From assembly GCF_022539665.2 (NCBI RefSeq), contig NC_081336.1, positions 10,516,778 through 10,580,777 on the forward strand: a DNA stretch of 64,000 bases. The letters are read 5' to 3'. Positions 11,646 through 23,331 of this stretch are shown piece by piece. How positions within the stretch are numbered: the first letter of the stretch is position 1; each line of letters starts with the position of its first letter. The notes beneath the pieces are model-generated. The model made no database searches, was not told the DNA's origin, and was given only the letters and a program-made list of their open reading frames with translations. A program made the position numbers and the translations under genes. The stretch comes from Daphnia carinata. Its lineage: Eukaryota; Arthropoda; Branchiopoda; Diplostraca; Daphniidae.

Positions 11646-13060
11646 GTCGTAATCTCTATATTGATCCGCGTCATTCATGCGGCCGGAAACGCTGGTACAA
11701 TTACGTCGACGTTTACTTACACTGCTGTAGAGTTTCCCAATTCGGTTCTGTAAATCGTTCTGTACAATGTCTACTATTGTTCTAATTGTAGAGTCTTACA
11801 AGAACCATGATGAACATTGCCCAGTTTGCTAGTCCTATAGTCGGTGGTGCATTGCATGAAGTTGGTGGTTTTAAGACTACCTTTATCCTCATGGGAGGAA
11901 TTCAAACTATTATGGCCTTTATTGCATTACCCTTTCTCGCCGATTATGACGGTAAGTTAGTTCAAAATATTGTAGGTCACCAGCCTTCTCATCTCGTTTC
12001 TCAACATTTTAGTGTCACAGTATGACGAGGGATAAACTAAAACTCAATCGCCATTGGCTATTTTGTGTATTCCATCCATTTGGATCCCGTTCTTCACGTT
12101 CATCGTATCGACATGTCGAACGGGTTCCTCTCGATCAACTTTGAACCGCAAGTGTTGCGTACGGTATGTTTTCCGACTTGGCGTTATTATTAATTTCTTT
12201 AGAATCATTTTATGTTTTGTTTGCAGTTTGACTTGACACCATTTTACGTGGATATCTTTTTCGTACTGAAAAACGGTGCCAACAGTATAGCCAGCCCTAT
12301 TTGGGGATACTTGTGCGATCGCCGAGGACCTGTGAAGCTCTGCCTTTTTTCCAGTACCATGATCGGAGCCTTGTCCATATTTTTGCTGGGGCGTTTTCCC
12401 TTCGTTCCTATTGATCGGTACTTTTGATTTCAATTCTCAAATTCAAACCTTTTAACTAGTATCATTATTTGATTTTATTTTAGAAATCTAGCTGTTGTCG
12501 GTATGGCATTGGCACTAAGTGGAGTTGCGTTTGCAGGGCAACAAGTTTCGGGGGTCGTTGATGCCATGAGAGAAGCTGTGTAAGCCACATTTTAAAAATT
12601 CAATTTGCTGTGCCAGTATTCATTTCTTTTTGCGTTTTGATAATAGACATGCTGGTTATCCGGATAATACCAGTACTCACGGGCTTGTTGACGGTATATG
12701 GTCGTCTCTTAGTGGTGCTGGGCGTTTTGTTTCACGCGCTGGGACTGGCATTGTAGTGGACCACTTTGGTTTCCAAATGACGGCTATCGTCGTCTTCTCT
12801 GTCCAAATTACAGTGGTAAGTTTTGTGCAAAAATGACTATTAACAAATAATTAGATGTATTGTTTATTTCCTTCTATAGGGACTAGCAACCATTTGCTTC
12901 ATGTTACCAAAGTGCAAGAAAGGGGACGGCAAATCCGACGGGGATGACATGACAGTGGATGCCATATCTACGAGGACAACATCGTTTACTTATTCCGTCG
13001 TGGATGTCGGTGAGTTTCCATGATTAACTATTTCTCAGCCCGAATCTCCAGCCGAGTCCG
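11380..13060 (+). pseudogene. MFS transporter exons joined to vasa (right arm)
   Basis: Plus-strand exons of an SLC18B1-like major facilitator protein. From the middle: TRTMMNIAQFASPIVGGALH, IPSIWIPFFTFIVSTC, FDLTPFYVDIFFVLKNGANS with the cytoplasmic-loop motif GYLCDRRGPVKL, NLAVVGMALALSGVAFAGQQ, HAGYPDNTSTHGLVDG and a final hydrophilic exon (LPKCKKGDGKSDGDD). Introns of about 60-100 bp are kept, so this is a DNA-level duplicate and not a retrocopy. The IPSIW exon is frameshifted after VSTC, and the first exon is missing. Homology stops at 13060 in the last intron or exon and vasa sequence begins. Confidence 0.75.
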
Positions 13061-13965
13061 GCCACACCTCGAAATGCTGCCCGAATCTATTGATGAATCG
13101 ACGGAAAGCTGCGTGAACAATACATTCCAGAAGCTGTGACATGCGATGAAAAGGAACTGTTTAAGGGGATCGTCTGTGGGGAACACTTTAACAATTTTGA
13201 TAAAGTCGTCCTCCAGGTAAACCATTTTTCGAAACAGTAGTTTATGTTTTGAAAATATCTATTTGGATTTGCTTTAGGTTACAGAAAAAGATGTACCTCG
13301 ATAAATAACATCATTCGAAGAAGCCGGCCTGCGCCTACTACTACTTCAAAACATTAAGATTGCTGGCTACATAAAATCAACACCTATACAGAAAGCTTCA
13401 GTTGCAGATATTCTTGCCAAAAGAGATTTGATTACTTGTGCTGTCACGGGCTCCGGCAAAACGGTAATCCAATTAATGAACGCTGTGTAATTTTGAAACC
13501 TTGATGCCTTCGTACTAACTTGATTCGAATGGGTCGATATGAACTGGGTAAGTTGAGGTAAAAGTAATTTTGAGTGGGCACGTCTGTGATTGCGACTACG
13601 AAAAGGTCCAATTGCATTTAAGATACTCAAGAAACCCTTCGTGACATTCGTTGATTAAGTCATCTAAAATTTCACATTTTTTCATATAGGCGGCGTACTT
13701 GGTACCGTTTATGAACATATTGTTAGAACAAGGTGTTTCTGGTGCATCCCCGCCATGGTTCAAAAGCCAGAAGTTGTAATTGTCGCACGCACTCGTGAAT
13801 TTTCGATTCAAATTCACCGCGGGGCGTGTAAATTCTCCTACAATTCGGTTTTAAAATCTGTCATATATCAAGGAACTGTCACGAGCCATCATCGGTCAAA
13901 TCTTCAAGCTGGGTGCAATACTCTTGTCGCGACCGCGGGGCGACTCGAGGATTTTCTCAATTAGT
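13061..13965 (+). pseudogene. vasa/DDX4: Vasa-type DEAD-box helicase fragment (right arm)
   Basis: Successive pieces read as germline helicase DDX4/Vasa: a post-zinc-knuckle segment (IPEAVTCDEKELFKGI), SSFEEAGL-like and Q-motif sequence (GYIKSTPIQKASVADILAKR), Walker A as AVTGSGKT, then a piece reading MNILLEQGVSGASP, then, after a one-base shift, [20 protein letters not shown], and the segment [20 protein letters not shown]. Motifs are degenerate (ARTRE for PTRE, ATAGR for TPGR) and stops or shifts break the frame several times. DEAD and the whole second RecA domain are absent. The fragment ends abruptly and POLD1 sequence follows in the same orientation. Confidence 0.8.
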
Positions 13966-15476
13966 GTCACGTCAGGTAATCTATGGTAACACAGATTCCG
14001 TAATGGTGAAATTCGGTGTACCCACGGTGGCCGAAGCCATGGAATTAGGCCGAGAAGCTGCCGCATTTGTGTCGGCAAAATTTGTCAAACCCATTAATTT
14101 GGAATTCGAAAAAGTCTATTACCCCTATTTATTGATCAACGAAAAGAGGTAATTACGGTTCTGATTTATAAAGACTTGTTAGATGAGATACCAGTTGCAC
14201 TGTCTGTTTCTGTCTTCACAGGTATCCAGGATTGTATTGGACCAAACCTGAAAAGTTTGACAAAATGGATTGTAAGGGTTTAGAAACTGTTCGTCGTGAT
14301 AATTGTCAACTCGTTGCCAATCTTATCAATAGCTGGTCTGCAGAAAAGTTTGATTGATCGGTAAACAAAAAGTCATCAGTTTTAGTATTCAAAGTTTGAG
14401 GTTTTGATATTTTCTCTTAGAGATCCGGATGGAGCACTAGAATACGCCAAACAATCTATTTTCGACTTGCTGCGCAACAAAGTCGATATCTCACTTCTGA
14501 TGATTACCAAGGTAGAGCGTAACTATGTTTTGGAATACTGTGATTTTATCCGTTTGCTTTCTTTTATTAAAAAGGAGCTGACTAAAACAGATAAAGACTA
14601 CGCCAGTAAACAGGCACATGTGGAACTAGCTCACAAGATGCGTAAGCGAGATGCTGGTACAACCCCAAAATTAGGGGATCGAGTTCCGTATGTCATTATC
14701 GCAGCCGCTAAAAGTACACCAGCTTACCTCAAGGTTCGTCTTTGGATTTCAAATTTCTCATGAACTATTAAGTTTTCATACGTCTTCTTTAGACGGAAAA
14801 CCCTATTTTTGTAATGGAATACAGCGTACCTATTGATGCCCCATACCATTTGGAAAATCAGCTTTCAAAACCCCTTGTTCGGATTTTGGAACCCATACTT
14901 GGATCTAAAGCGGAATCATTGTTGCTACGTAAACACGGACTTATCGCCTTTATTTGCTTGACATAATTGAACGGTTTGTATTCCGTATTGTAGATGGTTA
15001 CCATACCCGGACGCCTTCATTTGTTACTTCAAAAATTGGTGGATTGGCTAGCTTTACCACACGCAAATCCACCTGTGTTGGATGCAAAACCGTCCTTCCA
15101 GACGATAGTGCTGTATGCAAGTAAGTCTAATTTCTGCCTATCTCGGCGATGTTTGTTAAAATTGCTGTTCCAATTTAAACAGATTTTGCAAGCCGAAAGA
15201 ATCGGAGTTCTACCAGAGGGAAATTGGCCAACTTTATGCTCTCGAAGAGAAGTTTAATCGTTTATGGACAGAATGTCAACGGTGCCAGGGAAGTCTCAAC
15301 GAAGAGATTCTTTGTTGCAAGTAAATAGTTTGAGTGATATCCTAATCATGTTACATACTTAATACTAATCGTTTGCCACATTTAGCCGAGATTGCCCCAT
15401 CTATTATATGAGGACAAAAGTTAGAAAAAATCTCACGGAACAGGGTAAACTTATGGAAAGATTCAGCCTACCCTGA
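13966..15476 (+). pseudogene. POLD1: DNA polymerase delta catalytic subunit, C-terminal part (right arm)
   Basis: Plus-strand exons with GT-AG introns encode POLD1 from motif C ([15 protein letters not shown]) to the stop. Later exons include [73 protein letters not shown], and the paired cysteine sites [23 protein letters not shown] and [12 protein letters not shown]. The first Asp of the YGDTDS catalytic motif is Asn, and the exon ending near 14363 has one extra base, giving an early stop. The N-terminal two thirds, including the exonuclease and motifs A/B, are absent, so this is not a functional polymerase. Confidence 0.88.
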
Positions 15477-16007
15477 CAACCTACCGCTCTCGTCAATGAT
15501 GGTGCATACAGGTAGTGGCTTGGCTTTTGTAAAATAGATTGGAAACAATAAATTACACGACTCATTGTTCAGTAAGTTCCCCATAACCAAAAGATTTTAA
15601 TAAAAATGGTGTATAGCGCCGTAAGAGTCTCGGAGGGAGCAGGCGGTAAAATACGTGATGTCATGTAATTCCGTATTTTGAAAAACGAAAGTTGATGGCA
15701 TTAGTAAGTAGATGTATAAGTTATTAGAAAAGTCACGTTGTTGCGAATGATCCAGTCGACGAAACATCGTACGAACCAACGCACATTGAATTAATTAGAT
15801 TAAGTTCTTAGTCTTTCTGTTTTTTTTTGTGGTTTATTTCAATATCTAGATTTTTTTCTTCCCATCCCATTTAAAAATTTTTTTTCATTGGCAACAAATT
15901 TTACTTACATTTATTTTATTTTTCTTTCCTTTTTTTTTTCTTTTTATTATGCCACCCGCGAAAGATGTCGTAGCAAATTTGCAATAGACTAAATTCATTC
16001 ATTTCTT
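15477..16007. other. Spacer between POLD1 and second MFS piece
   Basis: Follows the POLD1 stop. AT-rich, with T runs near 15820-15950. No coding signal; mirrored at 4520-5050, and the first part is repeated after the third POLD1 copy. Confidence 0.4.
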
Positions 16008-16664
16008 TTGATCGGTACTTTTGATTTCAATTCTCAAATTCAAACCGTTTAACTAGTATCATTATTTGATTTTATTTTAGAAATCTAGCTGTTGTCGGTA
16101 TCGCATTGGCACTAAGTGGAGTTGCGTTTGCAGGGCAACAAGTTTCGGGGGTCGTTGATGCCATGAGAGAAGCTGTGTAAGCCACATTTAAAAAATTCAA
16201 TTTGCTGTGCCAGTATTCATTTCTTTTTTGCATTTTGATAATAGACATGCTGGTTATCCGGATAATCCCAATACTCACGGGCTTGTTGCTGGTATTTGGT
16301 CGTCTCTGCTGGGCGTTTTGTTTCACGCGCTGGGACTGGCATTTTAGTGGACCACATTGGTTTCCAAATGACGGCTGCCGTCGTGTTCTCTGTTCAAATT
16401 ACAGTGGTAAGTTTTGACCATAAATAAATGACTATTAACAAGTAAATAATAAGATGCATTATTTCTTTCCTTCTATAGGGTTTAGCAACCATGTGCTTCA
16501 TGTTACCAAAGTGCAAGAAAGGTGACGGCAAATCCGACGGGGATGACACGACAGTGGATGCCATATCTACGAGGACAACATCGTTTACTTATTCGTGGAT
16601 ATCGTGGATGTCGGTGAGTTTCCACGATTAACTATTTCTCAGCCCGAATCTCCAGCCGAGTCCG
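16008..16664 (+). pseudogene. MFS transporter 3' exons (right arm)
   Basis: Transporter homology begins at the intron sequence after GATCGG and covers the NLAVVGIALALSGVAFAGQQ exon, the HAGYPDNPNTHGLVAGIWSS exon (frame broken by a short deletion) and the final hydrophilic exon. At 16664, after the shared string CCGAGTCCG, it continues as TCACGTGCAAATC, whereas the copies at 13060 and 22426 switch to vasa. This copy may therefore keep the original downstream sequence. Confidence 0.7.
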
Positions 16665-18203
16665 TCACGTGCAAATCAGTGTCGATCCCATTACCGCGAG
16701 ACTGTGCCATTATTCGCCGCATGCGCACTGAAACATATGCCGGGTTCTCTGGCTGAACAGATTAGGCCCATCGTGTAGACTAGATAATTGAATTTAGAAA
16801 CTTGAGAATCTCATCTAGCACCCTACCACTTGCCACATCTGTAACAATACCCGATATTTTCCGTGTCTCTTCCGGCTGGCTTTAACTCTTTTATGAAAAT
16901 CATATCCGGCTAATCCATACTCTGTCGCACGATCTGCTTTTAATCCAATCGATAATTTTCAGGAAAGCGTTTTGGCTTCGTTTTTTCAGCCAATTTTTGA
17001 TATTCGAGCAGAACAAGAGAAAAATCGATTCATGCGACAAAATCTTGTTTAAATTTAATTGAGCTTAAGCCAAATTGAATTTTAAAAATGCATTACATTT
17101 TATGTGGTGTTGTGGCGAATGGTACGGGAATGGATGAATAGGCTTTTAACAGCTGTGGTGATCACATTCAAATATTATCGATTCGACCGAAAGATGGTCG
17201 TGCTCGTCAGAGCGTCCACCCACACGCTTTATGCTAGTCATTGACTAAAAAATGTTACTTAAAGAAGCGAACCGTTCTGACCGTTGAATGAAGGACGCAC
17301 GCGAGTCTTTTGATCTACTAGCGGAATAAGGATACAAAAATTGATAAATTTCCAGTTTGAAGTAGACATTTTTTTCCCCTTTTTGCAATGATAACGCCAT
17401 CAACCGTTATGGCGTGACGTGTTCCATCGTTCCAAATCACTTTTCTTGTTCCCATTTTCTTTTCCGAGGGCTTTTCAAGTGGGAAAAAGGAAGAAGCCTT
17501 TGAAGTAGGAAGAACAAGCAAAGTATAAACATAGAGATTGGTAACGATAACGGAATTTCGTGAAATTAAATATGGGGAACTGAGAATTCGATGACTAACT
17601 GTAAAATTATTAGTGCGATTGAGTTGTTTTCCTCTGCAATTTTTAAAAACTTGTACGTACCTATTGACTGATCTAGTATAGTCACAGGTAGAATACTCTA
17701 AACCAATGCAATCACGCGTGAATGTATAAAAATCGGAAGCCGCTTAAATTTTTTTTTTCTTGCGCAAGAAGGAAGCGTGAATGACGGTACGATCACCAGG
17801 TCAATGCAATGAGAAGTTGTAAAAATAATTCAATTATTTTTCTTTGTTTAGGCTATTCCCAAAAAACTAATTGAAATCGTGTTTCATAAGCCACATTGTT
17901 TTAACTGGTAGCCCTTCGTGGTAGGACCATCGAAGCTCTTGTCTAAGTATTAAAACACTAGAATTCGTTGGAGCATTTTTTTTTTAACATCTTTATTTTT
18001 AAGATCCAAATTATTGCCGACAGTACAAGCAATCTGTAGTAACCAAGCATAGAATTCGTGAAAGAAATCGAAAGAAAAGAGAAGCTGGAGAGGTATAACT
18101 ATGAAAATGTAAGCATGCTTAGAAAATCTGTGGACTTTGTTCAAATCACGTCCCATTTAAATTAAGGTATTGGGAGAATGAATGAATGAAATTGGGGGAG
18201 GGA
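16665..18203. other. Intergenic, no recognisable gene
   Basis: Mirror of 2323-3863. Contains the 67-codon minus-strand frame 17318-17521 of unknown nature and, from about 17785, sequence homologous to 47975-48360. A poly-A/T tract near 17975 differs in length between the arms. Confidence 0.4.
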
Positions 18204-18291
18204 GAGAGGTGACAATGGCCATAACGATTAAAAAATTTTCCGCTTTAACAGCATAGTTATTTCTTAACCAATTATGCCATTGTCGTCTCTC
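18204..18291 (-). ncRNA. Long hairpin H1, second copy
   Basis: Exact mirror of the hairpin at 2235-2322, with GAGAG/CTCTC and GACAATGG/CCATTGTC outer stems. Sense is taken from the adjacent retropepsin-like ORF, which lies 64 bp upstream on the minus strand. Function unknown. Confidence 0.35.
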
Positions 18292-18354
18292 TTCACTCAA
18301 TTTTGCCCCTTCCTTCAAACGTTACGAATTTAAACAAAGCCAAAGCACACAGAA

Positions 18355-19662
18355 TTATCTAAGCATCAAAACATATTCATTGTTAGACCTTCTTTCCTCT
18401 GCTTTCATTTGGTCGTTAGAAGAACGATGTCCAAACATCGTTTTGAGTCTTTTGAAGAATTTCTTCCCCTTTTTTTCTGCCTTTGGCTCCGGAAACATTT
18501 CTTTGGCGAAAGCCACTTCTGCCATCTTCTTCTCAAAATCGATATTTTCGTTTTCGACAATCACTTGCAGGGCTTTTTCTCTTCGCCGGAGAAGTTCGGT
18601 TAGTTTCGCGCGTTCTACTTCCGATGATGCAGACGCAAGTTTTGTTTTATGATCATCCAGCGCGTCTTCTGCATCACGTATAACTTCGCGGGACCTCCTT
18701 TTGTCATTTTCGTAGAGTTTTTCCAGCTTAGAAAAAGTCTTCCTGAGCTTGTCGATGCTGTTGCATTCAATGACAAGCGGTTCAGATTTGTTCCCGGAGG
18801 CGGCCCTTTTTATCTCGAACGCTACCATTATGGCCATTATGGTCTGTGACATGTACTTTTCATACTTTTCGCGATTTTTCTTATTCTTGTCTTTTGCTAT
18901 ATCGATCAGTAACGTCAAGTAATTGATCATAGCACCGGTCAAGTTTAGTGTAGTATTAGGTTCGGCATCCGATTTTGTTGTCGGGGTTTCGGGAGGCGTT
19001 TCCTTTCCTGTTGTGCGTGTTATTTTGATCAAATGCGCATTTTGTTGATGTAAATGGAGGTCGTGGAAGAGTCTGCAACCGAGGAAGTTGGGCATAGCCT
19101 TATATCCTGCACACACGTAAATTGGGATTTCAGTTGTTTTGTCTTGTAATACAACGTGGGTGTAGAAAAATCCAACGACCTCTTCCCATTTTACGTGCTC
19201 TTTGAACTTCCCTGTACGCTTAGACTTGACCAAATTGTACTTCGTAAAAGGCGTTAAGTTGGGCTCGCCTATTTGTTGCCATTGTTGTAGACTGATGATT
19301 GACTCGTCACAGCCTTTGTCAATCACCATATCCACTTTATGCTTGTTCAGACATACCTGCACAGACTTGATCTTGATGGTATTATCTTCTCTCAAAAATC
19401 CCGGTTTGACGAATTTCTGTTTCATTCGCTCGAAGAATCGTGATTGCTTCGACTGTTGGGCGCCCTTTGCAGTTCCATCTGGTTTCTCTGCTTGGCAATC
19501 AGTACTAGATGAAGTATTCTGGGGTAAAGGATGCGTCGTGTTACATTCCTGTAACAAGTCGCTCCTGTTTTCTGGTGTCAACTGTTCAGGTTGTTCTTCT
19601 CTGCTGGAAGATCCTGTTAATGCTGTGACGAACGTGAAGATATTCATAAATGAGGGAACCAT
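18355..19662 (-). CDS. Retropepsin-like domain protein, second copy
   Basis: Encodes a 435-residue protein identical to that at 864-2171, including D-K-G at residues 115-117 and the Lys/Glu-rich C-terminus. Full identity fits either recent duplication or gene conversion between the arms, or an assembly that mirrored one read. The ORF is intact from ATG to stop, unlike the surrounding gene fragments. Confidence 0.6.
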   Translation of the reverse strand: MVPSFMNIFTFVTALTGSSSREEQPEQLTPENRSDLLQECNTTHPLPQNTSSSTDCQAEKPDGTAKGAQQSKQSRFFERMKQKFVKPGFLREDNTIKIKSVQVCLNKHKVDMVIDKGCDESIISLQQWQQIGEPNLTPFTKYNLVKSKRTGKFKEHVKWEEVVGFFYTHVVLQDKTTEIPIYVCAGYKAMPNFLGCRLFHDLHLHQQNAHLIKITRTTGKETPPETPTTKSDAEPNTTLNLTGAMINYLTLLIDIAKDKNKKNREKYEKYMSQTIMAIMVAFEIKRAASGNKSEPLVIECNSIDKLRKTFSKLEKLYENDKRRSREVIRDAEDALDDHKTKLASASSEVERAKLTELLRRREKALQVIVENENIDFEKKMAEVAFAKEMFPEPKAEKKGKKFFKRLKTMFGHRSSNDQMKAEERRSNNEYVLMLR

Positions 19663-20352
19663 TTTGAATATTTCGATTTACTTCGGGTGCTTGAAAAACA
19701 CCGCTCGCTGTCTCGCTTTATGGCATTTTTCGACGGAAGACAGAACCCATCACTGCTCAAACTCTGATGTTTTTTCAAAAAAAAATGTTAATAAGATAAG
19801 GTAATTTGAATTGTGTGAAGGAAATTAAATGAATTAGAATTTTTCCCGTAATGTTCAACACAAATAACTGTAAAAAACTCTAAAAAGTATTTTTATTTCG
19901 TGAAAAACTATCTCAGTTTTGGAATCTTCTGAATTCACATGCATGCCGTCTATAGGACATATACCCTGGTGGTTATTACTGTTTCCGCTATCATTTCCAC
20001 GATATACCGTCCCGCCTTAGCCAACTCGTGTTTTTCGTTTGCACCTCGACGCAGACCTACGTTGTTATGTGCTTGAGTCTTGCTCTTTAGCATGCCAAAG
20101 AAATTTGACTACTATTGCTATTTTTATTTATAGCTAAGGAGAAGTAAGATACCACAAGCTGTTTGAAGAATGGGTATGTTGGATCGTTCACAACCTTGGC
20201 TAAGCCATGTTTGCCATACCCACCCTATCCAGAAAGACAGCAAAAGAATAGGTCAGTTTCGATGGCTGAAACATCACCAGTGCTTTGGCATGATCAGGTG
20301 CAAAAACGACTGAAAAGATTGAATCAACACTTATTACTCGAACGAAAAGGAG
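19663..20352. other. No clear gene; mirror of 174-863
   Basis: AT-rich upstream region of the retropepsin-like ORF plus a 74-codon protein-like frame at 20163-20387 that starts at a non-ATG codon and overlaps the next exon in another frame. It may be an unrecognised exon. Confidence 0.3.
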
Positions 20353-22426
20353 TTGAGCACAAAGGAGGATACTGTGAAAAAAGATAGATGCCTGTCAACA
20401 GCATCATCTGACAGTTGTAATGGAGGTTGTGGAGGGCTTAAGAAGAAAAAATATAGGCGTTTTGGAGAGGTTGATAAAACAGAGAAGAAAAAACTGACAC
20501 CCAGACAATGGCTTCTATTGGTTGTTCTCTCATTAGCAACTCTCACATCATCATTTGCCTTTCCCCCCCGTTCTTTCCCTAAATTGTAAGTATCTGTGAA
20601 ATAAGATCATATGTAATGTGAAATCTAAATGTTTGCTTTAATCTCTAGGCTGAAGATAAGGGTGCCACAGTATCCATTTATGGATTTATTATTGGTACCA
20701 ACTGCCTGACATCGTTTCTTGTCACACTCCTTTTATTGGAAAAACGTAAATATTACCCCAAATTTGTTCCATAAACGTGTAATTTGCATCTTCATCTTTC
20801 TTTCAGCTAAAAGTTAGTGGCGTTCGGTTCACCTTTGTTTCTGGAGTTTTCATTGGAGGTATTTGCTGCTTATTATCGGGGTGAGTAGTAAATTACACAA
20901 AAAAAACGCAAAAGCTGGGTTTTAATCAGTAAACTTTAAAAGCTTTTTAGAGTATTTCCCTCCCGGGGGTTCATTCGTCGTAATATCTATATTGATCCGC
21001 GTCATTCACGCTGCCGGAAACGCTGGAACAATTACGGCGACGTTTACGTACACTGCTGTGGAGTTTCCCAATTCCGTTGCCAAAATCTTTGTAAGATTCA
21101 CTAATGCAGGTTTAGCGTTCGCTGTTCAATTTCTACCATTGTTCTAATTTTAGAATCTTACAAGAACCATGATGAACATTGCCCAGTTTGCTAGTCCTAT
21201 AGTCGGTGGTGCATTGCATGAAGTAGGTGGTTTTAAGACTACCTTTATCCTCATGGGAGGAATTCAAACTATTATGGCCTTTATTGCATTACCCTTTCTC
21301 GCCGATTATGACGGTAAGTTAGTTCAAAATATTGTACGTCACCAGCCTTCTCATCTCGTTTCTCAACATTTTAGTGTCACAGTATGACGAGGGATAAACT
21401 AAAACTCAATCGCCATTGGCTATTTTGTGTATTCCATCCATTTGGATCCCGTTCTTCACGTTCATCGTATCGACATGTCGAACGGGTTCCTCTCGATCAA
21501 CTTTGAACCGCAAGTGTTGCGTACGGTATGTTTTCCGTCTTGGCGTTATTATTAATTTCTTTAGAATCATTTTATGTTTTGTTTGCAGTTTGACTTGACA
21601 CCATTTTACGTGGGTATCTTTTTCGGACTGAAAGACGGTGCCAACAGTATAGCCAGCCCTATTTGGGGATACTTGTGCGATCGCCGAGGACCTGTGAAGC
21701 TCTGCCTTTTTTCCAGTACCATGATCGGAGCCTTGTCCATATTTTTGCTGGGGCGTTTTCCCTTCGTTCCTATTGATCGGTACTTTTGATTTCAATTCTC
21801 AAATTCAAACCGTTTAACTAGTATCATTATTTGATTTTATTTTAGAAATCTAGCTGTTGTCGGTATCGCATTGGCACAAAGTGGAGTTGCGTTTGCAGGG
21901 CAACAAGTTTCGGGGGTCGTTGATGCCATGAGAGAAGCTATGTAAGCCACATTTAAAAAAATCAATTTACTGTACCAGTATTCATTTCTTTTTTTTTTCG
22001 TTTTGATAATAGACATGCTGGTTATCCGGATAATCCCAGTACTCACGGGCTTGTTGCCGGTATATGGTCGTCTCTTAGTGGTGCTGGGCGTTTTGTTTCA
22101 CGCGCTGGGACTGGCATTTTAGTGGACCACATTGGTTTCCAAATGACGGCTGTCGTCGTCTTCTCTGTCCAAATTACAGTGTTAAGTTTTATGCAAAAAT
22201 GACTATTAACAAATAATTAGATGTATTGTTTATTTCCTTCTATAGGGACTAGCAACCATTTGCTTCATGTTACCAAAATGCAAGAAAGGGGACGGCAAAT
22301 CCGACGGGGATGACATGACAGTGGATGCCATATCTACGAGGACAACATCGTTTACTTATTCCGTCGTGGATGTCGGTGAGTTTCCATGATTAACTATTTC
22401 TCAGCCCGAATCTCCAGCCGAGTCCG
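20353..22426 (+). pseudogene. MFS transporter, most complete copy
   Basis: First exon 20353-20589 encodes a Lys/Ser-rich head and the hydrophobic segment KLTPRQWLLLVVLSLATLTS, with a GTAAGT donor. An exon near 20650 reads DKGATVSIYGFIIGTNCL, followed by VSGVRFTFVSGVFIGGICCL, then the TRTMMNIAQFASPIVGGALH, IPSIWIPFFTFIV, FDLTPFYVGIFFGLKDGANS and C-terminal exons. The order and loop motif GYLCDRRGPV suit the SLC18B1-like MFS branch (inferred vesicular or organellar transporter). The frameshift after VSTC is present and no ATG opens the first exon, so I call it a pseudogene. It is fused to vasa sequence at 22426. Confidence 0.75.
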
Positions 22427-23331
22427 GCCACACCTCGAAATGCTGCCCGAATCTATTGATGAATCGACGGAAAGCTGCGTGAACAATACATTCCAGAAGC
22501 TGTGACATGCGATGAAAAGGAACTGTTTAAGGGGATCGTCTGTGGGGAACACTTTAACAATTTTGATAAAGTCGTCCTCCAGGTAAACCATTTTTCGAAA
22601 CAGTAGTTTATGTTTTGAAAATATCTATTTGGATTTGCTTTAGGTTACAGAAAAAGATGTACCTCGATAAATAACATCATTCGAAGAAGCCGGCCTGCGC
22701 CCACTACTACTTCAAAACATTAAGATTGCTGGCTACATAAAATCAACACCTATACAGAAAGCTTCAGTTGCAGATATTCTTGCCAAAAGAGATTTGATTA
22801 CTTGTGCTGTCACGGGCTCCGGCAAAACGGTAATCCAATTAATGAACGCTGTGTAATTTTGAAACCTTGATGCCTTCGTACTAACTTGATTCGAATGGGT
22901 CGATATGAACTGGGTAAGTTGAGGTAAAAGTAATTTTGAGTGGGCACGTCTGTGATTGCGACTACGAAAAGGTCCAATTGCATTTAAGATACTCAAGAAA
23001 CCCTTCGTGACATTCGTTGATTAAGTCATCTAAAATTTCACATTTTTTCATATAGGCGGCGTACTTGGTACCGTTTATGAACATATTGTTAGAACAAGGT
23101 GTTTCTGGTGCATCCCCGCCATGGTTCAAAAGCCAGAAGTTGTAATTGTCGCACGCACTCGTGAATTTTCGATTCAAATTCACCGCGGGGCGTGTAAATT
23201 CTCCTACAATTCGGTTTTAAAATCTGTCATATATCAAGGAACTGTCACGAGCCATCATCGGTCAAATCTTCAAGCTGGGTGCAATACTCTTGTCGCGACC
23301 GCGGGGCGACTCGAGGATTTTCTCAATTAGT
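22427..23331 (+). pseudogene. vasa/DDX4: Vasa-type DEAD-box helicase fragment (third copy)
   Basis: Nearly identical to 13061-13965, with Walker A AVTGSGKT, ARTREFSIQIHR and [10 protein letters not shown] and the same frame breaks. The junctions with MFS and POLD1 are at equivalent bases, so the three-part chain was duplicated as a unit. Confidence 0.8.

Larger units (their letters stand above)
11864..20526. repeat. Right arm of large inverted duplication 1
   Basis: Reverse complement of 1-8714. It carries, in order, MFS, vasa, POLD1, a second MFS 3' piece, gene-poor sequence, the H1 hairpin and the retropepsin-like ORF, and then runs without a break into the first transporter exon of the third copy. 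Arm identity is high by eye, with scattered substitutions and homopolymer length differences. Confidence 0.9.

Noticed and set aside
15477..16007. Helitron 3' terminus after the POLD1 fragment
   Set aside because: I looked for a hairpin followed by CTRR at the chain end and did not find a convincing one; the capture mechanism stays open.
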